NCBI RefSeq assembly: GCF_040448685.1
Contig: NZ_CP159290.1
Span: 1,364,001 to 1,428,000 of the forward strand
Length of the DNA stretch: 64,000 nt
Direction of reading: 5' to 3'
DNA from: Cellulosimicrobium sp. ES-005
GTDB lineage: Bacteria; Actinomycetota; Actinomycetes; Actinomycetales; Cellulomonadaceae
Part shown: one piece after another, positions 53,389 to 62,894 of the stretch
Layout of the letters: each line of letters opens with the position of its first letter
How positions within the stretch are numbered: the stretch's first letter is position 1
The notes under the pieces: generated by a model
What the model was told of the DNA's origin: nothing
The model's database searches: none
The model's input: the letters and a program-made list of their open reading frames with translations, nothing else
Position numbers and translations under genes: made by a program

Positions 53389-54481
53389 CAACGGCAACAT
53401 GCAGCCCGTCCGCCCGCTGACGCGGCGCGAGATGCGCGAGCGCGAGCAGGCCGCCGCGGCTGAGCGGTCCGCGCAGCCCGGCACGCCTCCACCCGCCCCG
53501 GCGCCCGGCGCCGGCGGGTGGCAGCAGCCTGCTCCCGCGCGGCCCGCCGCCCCGGCGACCCCGCCGCCGTCGCGCCGTACCCTGCGCGAGACCACCGGTC
53601 CGACGGACTTCCCGTCGCAGCCGTCCGTCGTCCGTCCTCCGGCCGCCTCGGGTGGCATGCGGGGCCTCGACGAGACGGGTCGCCTCACCCCGGTGCAGGA
53701 GACCGCGGAGCGGGTCGCGATCCGTCCGCCGGTCCCGACGCCCGTGGTGCCGACGCGCACGAGCTCCCGCCCGCCCGCGGGCCCGTCGCGGCCCGCCGCG
53801 CCGGGCGCCACCGGCCCCGTCCGACCCCCGACGCCGTCCGCTCCCGCGGGTGGCTTCGGGTCCGCGCCGGTCGGCCGGGTCGGAGCGCCCGAGGCGCCGC
53901 CGGCCCAGCCGCAGCGGCTGTCGGCCTTCTCGGCTCCCGCGGCAGCACCTGCCGCGCCCCCCGCCACGCCGTCTCCCGCGCCCGCTCCGTCGCCGTGGGG
54001 TGCGACCGCGGCGCCCGCGCCCGAGCGCACGCCGGCCGCCGCGCGGCCGGCGGCTCCGCCCGCCGCGGCCGCGCCCGCCGAGGCCCCGGGAGCCGCGCTC
54101 CCGTGGTCGGCGATCACGTCCGGGTCGGCGCCCGAGCCGGCGAGCGCGGGCCGCGAGCCCGCGCCTCCCTTCGGCGGCGTGCGCGAGACGGCGGCCGCGG
54201 CACGCGCCGTCGGCGGCTCGTCCGACGACCTCTTCCCCCGTGTGCGCGGCCGTGCCGACGAGCTCGACGGCGAGGCGGACGACGACCTCGACGACGAGCC
54301 GCGCGGCCCCTCGTACACGTGGCTGCACTACCTCATCCTCGTCGCCGTGGCGTTCGTCCTCGGCCTGCTCGTGTGGACGCTCGTCTCGCGCGACGACCCC
54401 GGTCTCGCCACCGAGGACACGAGCGCCTCGGCGACCGCCGTGTCGTGGGACGACCCCGGCACCCTCGACACCGGCCGCTGA
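53381..54481 (+). CDS. Pro/Ala-rich single-pass membrane protein of unknown function
   Basis: 366 aa. It starts with a basic helix ([17 protein letters not shown]), followed by about 250 residues of low-complexity Pro/Ala/Ser/Arg sequence. An acidic patch ([15 protein letters not shown]) precedes one transmembrane helix at about 313-333, with only about 33 residues beyond. The topology suggests a long cytosolic disordered arm anchored in the membrane. Translational coupling to nadD and position before rsfS are common in Micrococcales, yet I know no function. Confidence 0.75.
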   Translation: MSDNGNMQPVRPLTRREMREREQAAAAERSAQPGTPPPAPAPGAGGWQQPAPARPAAPATPPPSRRTLRETTGPTDFPSQPSVVRPPAASGGMRGLDETGRLTPVQETAERVAIRPPVPTPVVPTRTSSRPPAGPSRPAAPGATGPVRPPTPSAPAGGFGSAPVGRVGAPEAPPAQPQRLSAFSAPAAAPAAPPATPSPAPAPSPWGATAAPAPERTPAAARPAAPPAAAAPAEAPGAALPWSAITSGSAPEPASAGREPAPPFGGVRETAAAARAVGGSSDDLFPRVRGRADELDGEADDDLDDEPRGPSYTWLHYLILVAVAFVLGLLVWTLVSRDDPGLATEDTSASATAVSWDDPGTLDTGR

Positions 54482-54506
54482 GCGGCCGCACCACGAACGG
54501 AGACAC

Positions 54507-54953
54507 GTGACTGCCACCGAACGAGCCGTAGAGCTCGCCGTCATCGCGGCGCGGGCGGCGTCCGACCGCAAGGCCGAGGAGATCATCGCCCTCGACGTGA
54601 GCGAGCAGCTCGTCCTCACGGACGTGTTCCTCATCGCGTCCGGGTCGAGCGAGCGCCAGGTCTCCGCGATCGTCGACGCGGTCGAGGAGGCGATGTTCAA
54701 GGCGGGTTCCAAGCCGATCCGCCGCGAGGGCAAGCAGGAGGCCCGCTGGGTCCTCATCGACTTCGGCGACGTCGTCGTGCACGTGCAGCACTCCGAGGAC
54801 CGCGTCTACTACGCGCTCGAGCGGCTGTGGAAGGACTGCCCCGTCGTCGAGCTCCCCGAGGACGCGCGCGGCGGCGACGGCACGGCCGACGACGCCGACG
54901 ACACGACCCGCAGCGACGGCGCCATCCGCCTCTCGGGGGAGCCCCTGGCGTGA
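54507..54953 (+). CDS. rsfS: Ribosomal silencing factor RsfS
   Basis: Binds L14 and blocks subunit joining in starvation. 148 aa from GTG 54507 with ACGGAG upstream. IIALDVSEQLVLTDVFLIASGSSERQ, REGKQEARWVLIDFGDVVVHV and YALERLWKD are diagnostic. An acidic tail (about 120-148) is an extra. It overlaps the phosphatase gene by 4 nt. Confidence 0.97.
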   Translation: MTATERAVELAVIAARAASDRKAEEIIALDVSEQLVLTDVFLIASGSSERQVSAIVDAVEEAMFKAGSKPIRREGKQEARWVLIDFGDVVVHVQHSEDRVYYALERLWKDCPVVELPEDARGGDGTADDADDTTRSDGAIRLSGEPLA

Positions 54954-55630
54954 GCGCCGGCACGCTCGTCCTCCTGCGCCACGGCCGGACGGCGTACAAC
55001 GCCGGGATGCGCCTGCAGGGCCAGGTCGACATCCCGCTCGACGGCGTCGGGCAGTGGCAGGCCGAGCACGGCGCGAAGGCGCTCGCGAGCGCGCACCGCG
55101 CCACGCGCGTCGTGGCGTCGGACCTCGTGCGCGCCACCGACACCGCGCGCGCGTACGCGGGCGCGATCGGCGCGGACGTCCTGCTCGACCCTCGGCTGCG
55201 CGAGCGCGGCTTCGGGGAGTGGGAGGGCCTGACCGGCCCGGAGATCGCCGAGCGGTGGCCGGAGGAGTACGCGGCGTGGCGCCGGGGCGAGGAGCCCACG
55301 CGCGCGGGCGCCGAGACCAAGGCCGCCGTGGCCGCGCGCCTCGTGGAGGCCGTCACCGAGCACGTCGAGGAGCTGGAGCACGACGACACGCTCGTCGTCG
55401 TGTCCCACGGCGCCGCCATCACGCTCGCCGTCACCGCGCTGCTCGGGCTGGACCCCGAGGGCTGGCGCGGGATCTCCGGCCTGCACAACGTCCACTGGTC
55501 CCACCTGCACCGCTCCGCGCGCGCCGCGACGCCCGCGTGGCGGCTCGTGGCGCACAACGTCGGCGCCGGGTTCCCGCTCGACGAGTGGAACGCGGGACCG
55601 GATTGGAATCTGGAGCCGGTTTCTGCGTAG
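54950..55630 (+). CDS. Histidine phosphatase-family protein (GpgP-like)
   Basis: 226 aa from GTG 54950. LVLLRHGRTAYNAG has the phosphohistidine RHG motif; SDLVRATDTA, ERGFGEWEG and VVVSHGAAITLAV supply the remaining phosphate pocket and second His. Actinobacterial homologues directly after rsfS are glucosyl-3-phosphoglycerate phosphatase or broad phosphatases, so the substrate is a phospho-sugar or phosphoglycerate derivative by inference. Confidence 0.87.
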   Translation: MSAGTLVLLRHGRTAYNAGMRLQGQVDIPLDGVGQWQAEHGAKALASAHRATRVVASDLVRATDTARAYAGAIGADVLLDPRLRERGFGEWEGLTGPEIAERWPEEYAAWRRGEEPTRAGAETKAAVAARLVEAVTEHVEELEHDDTLVVVSHGAAITLAVTALLGLDPEGWRGISGLHNVHWSHLHRSARAATPAWRLVAHNVGAGFPLDEWNAGPDWNLEPVSA

Positions 55631-55633
55631 ACT
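55603..55633 (+). promoter_or_regulatory. Candidate tRNA-Ala promoter
   Basis: TTGGAA (55603-55608) and TAGACT (55628-55633) are separated by 19 nt, within and just past the phosphatase stop codon. It would give a 5' leader of about 70 nt removed by RNase P. Confidence 0.4.
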
Positions 55634-55709
55634 AGCGACGCTCCGCAGGACGGGAAACCGGCCGGGGGAGTGTTCATCCAGTGTTTGACCAGGATCTTCG
55701 CAGATCCAC

Positions 55710-55782
55710 GGGGCTGTGGCGCAGCTGGTAGCGCACCTGCATGGCATGCAGGGGGTCAGGGGTTCGAGTCCCCTCAGCTCCA
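55710..55782 (+). tRNA. tRNA-Ala (anticodon GGC)
   Basis: The 73-nt cloverleaf is complete: 7-bp acceptor stem GGGGCTG/CAGCTCC containing the G3:U70 alanine identity pair, a GCGC/GCGC D stem, anticodon stem CCTGC/GCAGG with loop ATGGCAT (anticodon GGC reads GCC/GCU), and T stem AGGGG/CCCCT with loop TTCGAGT. Discriminator A is followed by CC then G, so the CCA end is not fully encoded. Confidence 0.97.
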
Positions 55783-55791
55783 CCGGATCGA

Positions 55792-55830
55792 AGCGGGGCG
55801 TCGTTCTTCGGCGCCCCGCTTTCGTGTTTC
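55792..55830 (+). terminator. Terminator after tRNA-Ala
   Basis: AGCGGGGCG pairs with CGCCCCGCT across an 11-nt loop and is followed by TTCGTGTTTC, 10 nt after the tRNA. The remaining stretch to 55964 shows nothing further. Confidence 0.75.
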
Positions 55831-55964
55831 TGCGCTGCGTCGGGTCGTCGCTCTCGCTCTCCTGTTCGGCGCGCCTCGGCGGCATGAGGCCCGACCGGTA
55901 GGGTCCGCCCCGCCCGTCCTGCCGTCCGGCGGCTGGATGGTCCCCACGGGAAGCGGAGGCTCGC

Positions 55965-57323
55965 ATGCCGGGTTCGACAGGCGTCTTCGCCGTGCTGGCG
56001 GACGCGATCGGCGCACCACGCGCCGAGCAGGTGCTGACCCGGTTCGACCGCTACTCGAATCAGCCGAACGCCATCAAAGGGGCCGTGCGCCTCCCGAGTG
56101 ACCCCGCGCTGGAGCGTGCGGCGTTGCGGGTGTTCGAGGACCCGGGACTCAGGGCGGTTGCCGGTCTCGACGCGTCGAGCCTCGCGGAGGCGCTCGACGC
56201 ACGGACGCTCTGGGCGCTCCTCGCGCTCGCGGCCCGGGCGGACGTGACCGTCCTCGACCGGCTCCCCGCCGAGACCGCACTGCGGGGCGCTCCGAAGATC
56301 GCGACGATCCGCCGGGCGGCCGCGAAGCACGCGGCGGCGCTGGGGTCCGTGCCGGCGGCTCCCGCGTCGGCTGAGGCTCCTGACGTGCCGCTCGCGACCG
56401 CAAGGAGCGACGTCCCGGCGCTCCCCGAGAAGGTGGCGCAGGTGGCGTCGTGGCTCGCGGCTCGTCCCGGCGCGGACCCCCGGTGGTTCGCGGCACGCCC
56501 GGGGCAGCGGGCGGCCGAGCGGCGGGTGGCCCTCCGGGCGCTGGGAAGCATCGGGACCCCCGCGGCGCTCGACGTGCTCGCCGGGTACGCGCGCGACGGC
56601 TACCCCGACGTCGAGCTCGCGGAGCTGCACCGCGCGTGGGGGAGGTTCGACCGGCGGGAGTTCGCCGCGACGATGTTCCGCCCCGGGGGTGCCGTGCTCC
56701 AGCTCGGTGCGTGCCCGTCCGTCGAGGGCATCGGCGCGGTGCAGGGACTCACGGGCCTCCGCATGGTCCTCACCGAGCGCGCGGACCTCGCGCCCCTGGC
56801 GGAGTGCACCGATCTCCAGCGGCTGGACGTGAACGTCACCGGTGGCCCTGGCAGCCCCGACCTCACGGGCGTCGAGGCGCTGTCCCAGCTGCCCGCGCTC
56901 ACCGAGCTGCACCTGCTCGGCACGACCCGGGGTGCCGACCTCACCGCACTGCGGCACACCGCCGTCGAGCGGCTGTCACTGAGCCTCGACGGCGCCGACG
57001 GCGCGTTCCTCACGCACGTGCCGCACCTGCGGTCGCTCAAGCTCTCGGGCGGGTCCGGCCCGGAGGACGCCGGGTACGACGACGAGGACGGCCTTGCTCC
57101 GCTGCCCGCGCACCCCGGGCTCGTCGACGTGGTGCTGCGGCTGGTCGCCGACGGCGTCCAGGTGGTCGTCTCTCACCACGAGCGTTCCTGGGTGTCGCGC
57201 CTGACGGCCGCGGTCCCGTCCGACGTCTTCGTCGTCGAGCGCGGCGGCTACGTGGGGCTGACCCGTGACGGGTCGGACGTGGACGCCCTGGGCAGGAGGC
57301 TGTTCTCCAACGTCGTGCCGTGA
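55965..57323 (+). CDS. HEAT/leucine-rich-repeat-like protein of unknown function
   Basis: 452 aa that I cannot assign. Residues 1-140 are helical and Ala-rich. A segment at about 160-215 (ERRVALRALGSIGTPAALDVLAGYARDG) is a HEAT-like repeat. From about 240 to 380 short leucine-rich repeats occur (LTGLRMVLTERADLAPLAE, LTELHLLGTTRGADLTAL, RLSLSLDGADGAFLTHVPHLRSLKLSG). The last 70 residues form a beta-rich end. No NTPase, nuclease or transmembrane segment is visible. ATG 55965 follows GCGGAGG. It lies just downstream of tRNA-Ala; repeat proteins of this sort usually bind other proteins. Confidence 0.7.
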   Translation: MPGSTGVFAVLADAIGAPRAEQVLTRFDRYSNQPNAIKGAVRLPSDPALERAALRVFEDPGLRAVAGLDASSLAEALDARTLWALLALAARADVTVLDRLPAETALRGAPKIATIRRAAAKHAAALGSVPAAPASAEAPDVPLATARSDVPALPEKVAQVASWLAARPGADPRWFAARPGQRAAERRVALRALGSIGTPAALDVLAGYARDGYPDVELAELHRAWGRFDRREFAATMFRPGGAVLQLGACPSVEGIGAVQGLTGLRMVLTERADLAPLAECTDLQRLDVNVTGGPGSPDLTGVEALSQLPALTELHLLGTTRGADLTALRHTAVERLSLSLDGADGAFLTHVPHLRSLKLSGGSGPEDAGYDDEDGLAPLPAHPGLVDVVLRLVADGVQVVVSHHERSWVSRLTAAVPSDVFVVERGGYVGLTRDGSDVDALGRRLFSNVVP

Positions 57324-57338
57324 CCGTGCGGTCGTGGC

Positions 57339-58307
57339 CTACGACGTGCTGACGTGCACGTGGTCGAAGTGGTTCGCGGTCGTGCCGCCGCGGTCCTCCA
57401 TGCCGGACCACGCGCTCGCGGGGTCTCCGGCCATCCAGATCTGCTGCTGGTAGATGAGGTAGGTGATCCCGAGGGCGCCGGCGTTGGCCTGGAGGTAGCG
57501 CGCGATCTCCCAGCCCGTCTCGCCCGTGATCATGATGTCGAGGGCGCGGCCGGTGCCGTGGTCGCCGCTGTCGCCCGGGCGGATCCCGCCGTAGGACGTC
57601 ACCTGCGGGAAGATCGCGCACACCGCCCGGTAGACCGCACGGGCGTTGGACCGGAGCGAGGACTCGATCCCGGAGCTCACCGAGCAGGCGGCGTCGGAGA
57701 TGCCGCTCGCGCCCGACCCGCCGCTCGCGGCGGTCGCCGCCGGCGCCTCCGGCTGGGAGTCCGCGAGGAAGCTGGACTTGATCCAGGCCGCGGCGCCGTC
57801 CCAGACGACCTGGCTCCACTCGCCCTCGGTCGTGCCGGTGACGTCGACGGCGGTGCCGAACGCGGCGGTCGCGACGCGCCCGGCGTCGGCAGACGGCCCG
57901 GTGCGGACGTTGACGGCGTCGGTGGTCCAGAGCTGGCCGGTGGCGACGGGGACGACCGGGGCGACCTCGGCGGCGGGGACCACGGTGATCGTCGCCGAGG
58001 TCTCGACGAGCGGGGCCTCCTGGGCTGCCGCCGGGGGAGCCGTGCGCTCGGACGAGCGGCTGGCGGCGCCGGTCCCGCGCTCGACGGTCGATCCGCTGGC
58101 CGGCTCGACGCTCAGCGGCGCGAGGTCGGGGTTGCCCTCGGCGGGCTGCGGCCCTGCACCGACGACGCCCGCGCCGAGCAGCCCGACGAGCGCCAGCGCC
58201 GGGAGCTTGAGGGCGCGCGCCGGGAGTGCCGGGAGGGCGGGCAGCGCCGGGAGCCGGAACGAGCGTGCGGGAGCTGCGGGGGCTGCGCTGTGGCGGCCTC
58301 GGGACAT
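57339..58307 (-). CDS. Secreted SH3b protein with ARB-07466-like C-terminal domain
   Basis: 322 aa from ATG 58307 with CGGAGC upstream (58346 possible). A basic, Pro/Leu-rich N-terminus with a hydrophobic core (about 34-52) is a signal or anchor. After a disordered linker, an SH3b domain (about 124-183, AVNVRTGPSADAG, AWIKSSFL) binds cell wall. The C-terminal domain (about 205-322) is of the ARB-07466 type. SGDHGTGRALDIM (His250, Asp257) and HFDHVHV (His316, His318) match the metal-ligand layout of LAS/M15 peptidases, so wall peptidase activity is plausible though unproven. Confidence 0.85.
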   Translation of the reverse strand: MSRGRHSAAPAAPARSFRLPALPALPALPARALKLPALALVGLLGAGVVGAGPQPAEGNPDLAPLSVEPASGSTVERGTGAASRSSERTAPPAAAQEAPLVETSATITVVPAAEVAPVVPVATGQLWTTDAVNVRTGPSADAGRVATAAFGTAVDVTGTTEGEWSQVVWDGAAAWIKSSFLADSQPEAPAATAASGGSGASGISDAACSVSSGIESSLRSNARAVYRAVCAIFPQVTSYGGIRPGDSGDHGTGRALDIMITGETGWEIARYLQANAGALGITYLIYQQQIWMAGDPASAWSGMEDRGGTTANHFDHVHVSTS

Positions 58308-58409
58308 GGTGCGCTCCGGTTCGTTCGTGGTCAGGACCGCGCCCATGTAACCAAACCGTGATCTACAAAGTCCAGCCCGGATCTCGCGCAGCAGGTCAGG
58401 GACTCATGA

Positions 58410-59324
<915 letters not shown>

Positions 59325-59346
59325 CCCGGTCCCGCCGCGGACCCGC

Positions 59347-59386
59347 GACGAAGGGGCGCCGTCCGGTCGGACGGCGCCCCTTCGTC
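59347..59386. terminator. Bidirectional terminator between convergent genes
   Basis: GACGAAGGGGCGCCGTCC pairs perfectly with GGACGGCGCCCCTTCGTC (18 bp, GGTC loop) between the aldo-keto reductase and the minus-strand zinc-ribbon gene. Confidence 0.8.
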
Positions 59387-59405
59387 CTGCGTCGGGGGAC
59401 CCGGG

Positions 59406-59855
59406 TCAGCCGCAGTCGTCGCAGATGCCCGTCGCGGGCAGGACCGTGAAGCACGTGGGGCACACGGCCGGCGGCTTCTCGGGCTCGGACGCGCGCGGCG
59501 TCGTGGTGCGCCGGGGGGCGCGAGGCGTGGTGGCGCCCCTCGCCGCGGTCCGACGCGCGGGCGCCGGCGCCGCAGGGGCGGCGCCGGGCACGTCGAACCC
59601 GCGCTTGCGGAGCAGGTCGGCGACGCCGACGGGGCTGTTGCGGAACTCCTCGGCCGTCGCTACGCGCCCGGTCGCGTAGCGGTGCGCGACGCCGAGGATC
59701 GCCTGGGCGTCGTACGCCCGGTCCTCGTGCAGGAGAGGCGTCCCGGGGCTGGCGGTGAAGCCGTAGACCCCGAGGAACGCGTCCCGACCCCGGTCGTCCC
59801 AGTCCGCGATCGCCTGGAGGATGTGCTGCCGGGTCACTGCCGAGAAGGTTGCCAC
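59406..59855 (-). CDS. Stand-alone McrA-head-like domain protein with C-terminal zinc ribbon
   Basis: 149 aa from GTG 59855. Residues 1-80 (TRQHILQAIADWDDRGRDAFLG, YDAQAILGVAHRYATGR, EEFRNSPVGVADLLRKRGF) resemble the N-terminal head domain of ScoMcrA-type modification-dependent restriction enzymes. No SRA or HNH domain follows. Instead a basic Pro/Ala/Arg/Thr linker (about 90-125) leads to a CPTC-CDDC zinc ribbon (Cys132, 135, 145, 148) at the very end. The assignment to the head family is from memory. It may be a DNA-binding or regulatory fragment rather than a nuclease. Confidence 0.6.
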   Translation of the reverse strand: MATFSAVTRQHILQAIADWDDRGRDAFLGVYGFTASPGTPLLHEDRAYDAQAILGVAHRYATGRVATAEEFRNSPVGVADLLRKRGFDVPGAAPAAPAPARRTAARGATTPRAPRRTTTPRASEPEKPPAVCPTCFTVLPATGICDDCG

Positions 59856-59861
59856 GGCACG

Positions 59862-59867
59862 AGCCTA
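59862..59867 (-). promoter_or_regulatory. Leaderless-type -10 (TAGGCT) for the zinc-ribbon gene
   Basis: On the minus strand TAGGCT is followed by 6 nt and GTG 59855. Confidence 0.6.
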
Positions 59868-59947
59868 GACCGCCCCGCGGGGCGGCCCGGACGGCCCGTG
59901 CGTGACCTTCGGCACGGGCGTCCGGGACGCCCCGCGCGGAGCGTCCG

Positions 59948-60880
59948 TCAGGGGACGGTGTAGCCCGCGGCGCGGAACAGCTCGTACCACTCGGCGCGCG
60001 TGAGCGGCACGTCGGAGCCGAGGGCCGCGCCTGCGACGCGCTCCGGGTTCGTGGTCCCGAGCACGACCTGCATCCGTGCCGGGTGCCGCGTGATCCAGGC
60101 GGTCGCGATCGCGATGGGCGGCACGTCGTACTGCGCGGCGAGCCGGTCGATCACGGCGTTGAGCTCGGGGTACTTCTCCGAGCCGAGGAAGACGCCGGTG
60201 AAGAACCCCGCCTGGAACGGCGACCACGCCTGGACGGTGATGTCGTGCAGGCGGCAGTAGTCGAGGATCCCGCTGTCGCGGCTGATCGACTGGTCGAGTC
60301 CCTGCATGTTCGCCGCGACGCCCTGCGCGACGATCGGCGCGTGCGTGATCGAGAGCTGGAGCTGGTTCGCGACGATCGGCTGCTCGACGTACCGGCGCAG
60401 CAGCTCGATCTGCCCCGGCGTGTGGTTCGAGACCCCGAACGCGCGCACCTTGCCCGCGGCGTGCAGGTCGGCGAACGCGCGCGCGACCTCCTCGGGCTCG
60501 ACGAGGGCATCGGGCCGGTGCAGCAGGAGGATGTCGAGGTAGTCCGTGCGCAGCGCGTCGAGCGAGCCCTCGACGGACGCGACGAGGTGCTCGTAGGAGA
60601 AGTCGAAGTACGGGCCCTCGCGCACGATCCCGGCCTTGGACTGGATGACCCACTCCGCGCGCTCGGCGGGGGAGAGGGCGAGCGCCTCGGCGAACCGGCG
60701 CTCGCAGCCGTGCAGGTCGGTGCCGTAGACGTCGGCGTGGTCGAGGAAGGTGATCCCGGCGTCCCGGGCCGTGCGCACGAGCGTGCGGACCTCGTCGTCG
60801 GTCTTGTCCTGGATGCGCATGAGGCCGAGCACGACGTCCGGGACGACGAGGTCGGTGCCGGGGAGGGTGAAGGTCTTCAC
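59948..60880 (-). CDS. Aldo-keto reductase (YdhF-like)
   Basis: 310 aa from GTG 60880 with AAGGAGCTC upstream. The tetrad is in ITFLDHADVYG (Asp, Tyr), VIQSKAGIV (Lys) and ILLLHRPD (His). Near the C-terminus GTTNPERVAGAALG is the NADPH loop. It resembles the E. coli YdhF group of oxidoreductases. Lies 36 nt downstream of another aldo-keto reductase on the same strand, so probably co-transcribed. Confidence 0.92.
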   Translation of the reverse strand: MKTFTLPGTDLVVPDVVLGLMRIQDKTDDEVRTLVRTARDAGITFLDHADVYGTDLHGCERRFAEALALSPAERAEWVIQSKAGIVREGPYFDFSYEHLVASVEGSLDALRTDYLDILLLHRPDALVEPEEVARAFADLHAAGKVRAFGVSNHTPGQIELLRRYVEQPIVANQLQLSITHAPIVAQGVAANMQGLDQSISRDSGILDYCRLHDITVQAWSPFQAGFFTGVFLGSEKYPELNAVIDRLAAQYDVPPIAIATAWITRHPARMQVVLGTTNPERVAGAALGSDVPLTRAEWYELFRAAGYTVP

Positions 60881-60916
60881 CGCTGAGCTCCTTCGCTGGT
60901 GGGGACGCGGTGGACG

Positions 60917-61777
60917 TCACGCGGCGGACAGCCGCGCGACCTCCTCCGGGGTGAGGACGACGTCGGCGGCGCCCGCCGAGTCGAGGATCGACGCGGGCCG
61001 CGAGGCGCCCGGGATGGGGATCACGACGGGCGCGAGCGCGAGCTCCCACGCGAGCGTCACCCGGTAGACGCTCACGCCGTGCGCGTCGGCGACCTCCTGG
61101 AAGACGGCGTGGCGCGCGCCGAGCTCGGCGGCGTTCGTGATGCCGCCCAGCGGGCTCCAGGGCAGGAACGCGACGCCGAGCGCCGCGCAGTGCTCGAGCT
61201 CGCCCTGGCTGGACCGGAAGCGGGGTGAGAACTGGTTCTGCACCGACGCGAGGCGACCGCCGAGGAGCTCGTGCGCGAGGTCGATCTGCGCGACGTCGGC
61301 GTTGGAGATCCCCGCCTGCTCGATCACGCCCTCGTCGAGCAGCTCGACGAGCGCACCGACCGAGTCGGCGTACGGGACGGCCGGGTCGGGCCGGTGGAAC
61401 TGGTAGAGGCCGATCACGTCGACGCCGAGCCGGCGGGCGGACTCCTTCGCGGCCCGCTTGAGGTAGGCCGGGTCGCCGTCGCGGGTCCAGGTGCCGTCGC
61501 CGGGGCGCAGGTGACCGCCCTTGGTCGCGACGAGGACGCCGGACGTGTCGGCGCCGTAGGAGCGCAGGGCGCGCGCGATGAGCTCCTCGTTGTGCCCGAC
61601 CTCGTCGGCGTGCAGGTGGTAGGCGTCGGCCGTGTCGATCAGCGTGACGCCCGCGTCGAGCGCGGCGTGGATCGTCGCGACGGACCGGGCCTCGTCCGGG
61701 CGACCCTCGATCGACATCGGCATGCCGCCGAGGCCGATCGCGGAGACCGTCCGGGATCCGAGACTGCGCTGCTGCAT
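60917..61777 (-). CDS. Aldo-keto reductase (second of pair)
   Basis: 286 aa from ATG 61777, with AGGAAG 6 nt upstream; GTG 61792 is a less likely start. TLIDTADAYHLHADEVGHNEELI holds Asp and Tyr, LVATKGGHLRPG the Lys, and YQFHRPDP the His. IPIPGASRPASILDSAGA binds NADPH phosphate. Divergent from a LysR regulator that probably controls it, and only distantly similar to the next reductase, so not a recent duplicate. Confidence 0.92.
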   Translation of the reverse strand: MQQRSLGSRTVSAIGLGGMPMSIEGRPDEARSVATIHAALDAGVTLIDTADAYHLHADEVGHNEELIARALRSYGADTSGVLVATKGGHLRPGDGTWTRDGDPAYLKRAAKESARRLGVDVIGLYQFHRPDPAVPYADSVGALVELLDEGVIEQAGISNADVAQIDLAHELLGGRLASVQNQFSPRFRSSQGELEHCAALGVAFLPWSPLGGITNAAELGARHAVFQEVADAHGVSVYRVTLAWELALAPVVIPIPGASRPASILDSAGAADVVLTPEEVARLSAA

Positions 61778-61872
61778 GGGGGACTTCCTCACGGGGTCAG
61801 GGGTAGAAGGGACGTCGCCCGCCGGCGAGGCGGGCGCCGGGCGGGACGAGACGACCGACCCGGCACTGCTCG

Positions 61873-61916
61873 AGCCTAGGAAGCGATAACCTAGAAGTCC
61901 AACAACTAGTAGTTGT
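61873..61916. promoter_or_regulatory. Divergent promoter region with LysR-type operator
   Basis: On the minus strand TTGGAC (61902-61897) and TAGGCT (61878-61873) are 18 nt apart, the same promoter as at 58442. A dyad ACAACT-AGT-AGTTGT (61902-61916) abuts its -35. TATAGA at 61919-61924 is a candidate -10 for lysR on the plus strand. The layout fits autoregulation plus control of the reductase genes. Confidence 0.65.
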
Positions 61917-61940
61917 CATATAGAGAAGTGCGAGTGGTCA

Positions 61941-62894
61941 ATGGATCTTCGTCAGATGGAGTACCTCGTCGCGCTCGCGGACGAGCGCCAGTTCACCCGG
62001 GCCGCCCAGCTCGTCGGGGTCTCGCAGTCGGGCCTGTCCGCCGCGGTCCGGAGCCTCGAGGAGGAGCTCGGCGCGAGCCTGTTCACGCGCACGACCCGCC
62101 GCGTCGAGCCCACCGAGGCGGGCCTGGCGCTGCTGCCCCACGCACGCTCCATGCTCGCGCAGGCGGCCGCCGGGCGCGACGCGGTCGTCCGCGCGACGCG
62201 CGCCCTGTCCGGCTCGCTGCGGGTCGGCTCGGAGCAGTGCCTCGGCGTCCTCGACGTCACCACGCTGCTCGAGCGCTTCCACCGCCGCTACCCCCAGGTG
62301 GAGATCCACTTCGCGCAGGCCGGCTCGCACGACCTCCTCGCACGCGTGCGCGAGGGCGACCTCGACGTCGCGTTCGTCGCGACCACCGAGCACCTAGGGT
62401 CGTTGTCGCAGACCGTTCTGGGCAGCGAGCCGCTCGTGCTCGTGTGCGCCCCGGAGCACCCGTTCGCCGCGCGGGGCAGGGTCGACTGGGCCGACCTCTC
62501 CGGCCAGGAGTTCGTCGACTTCGACCCGTCGTGGGGTGCGCGTCCCGTCAACGACGCCACGTGCGCGGCGCACGGCGTCCACCGGCGCGTGCGGTGCTCG
62601 GTCAACGACGTGCACACGCTCCTCGAGCTCGTCGACCGCGGTCTCGGCATCGCCCTCGTGCCCCGCCACGTGGCCGCGAAGCCGCAGGCCGAGCGCCTCG
62701 TGACGATCCCGCTGCCGGAGGGCGGCGCGCCGAGCTGGGTCGTCTCCGTGGTGACCGGACGCTGGGACAGCACGGCCTCCGCCGCGCCCCAGCTCCTCGA
62801 GCTCCTCGCCGACGCTCCCGCGTGCCGCGGGGCGGAGGTGACGCGGCCCGACGACGAGCCGGTGGGCGTCGAGGCCGCGGCGGAGGTGCGGTGA
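61941..62894 (+). CDS. LysR-family transcriptional regulator
   Basis: 317 aa. N-terminal winged helix-turn-helix (MDLRQMEYLVALADERQFTRAAQLVGVSQSGLSAAVRSLEEELG) and a periplasmic-binding-like effector domain from about 90 (LRVGSEQCLGVLDVTTLLERF). It probably senses a small ligand and controls the divergent aldo-keto reductases and the downstream transporter, whose GTG overlaps its stop by 4 nt. The effector is unknown. ATG 61941. Confidence 0.95.
   Translation: MDLRQMEYLVALADERQFTRAAQLVGVSQSGLSAAVRSLEEELGASLFTRTTRRVEPTEAGLALLPHARSMLAQAAAGRDAVVRATRALSGSLRVGSEQCLGVLDVTTLLERFHRRYPQVEIHFAQAGSHDLLARVREGDLDVAFVATTEHLGSLSQTVLGSEPLVLVCAPEHPFAARGRVDWADLSGQEFVDFDPSWGARPVNDATCAAHGVHRRVRCSVNDVHTLLELVDRGLGIALVPRHVAAKPQAERLVTIPLPEGGAPSWVVSVVTGRWDSTASAAPQLLELLADAPACRGAEVTRPDDEPVGVEAAAEVR

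Noticed and set aside
55710-57323. Integrated element at tRNA-Ala
   Set aside because: No integrase, no repeated tRNA 3' end and no abrupt change in base composition.
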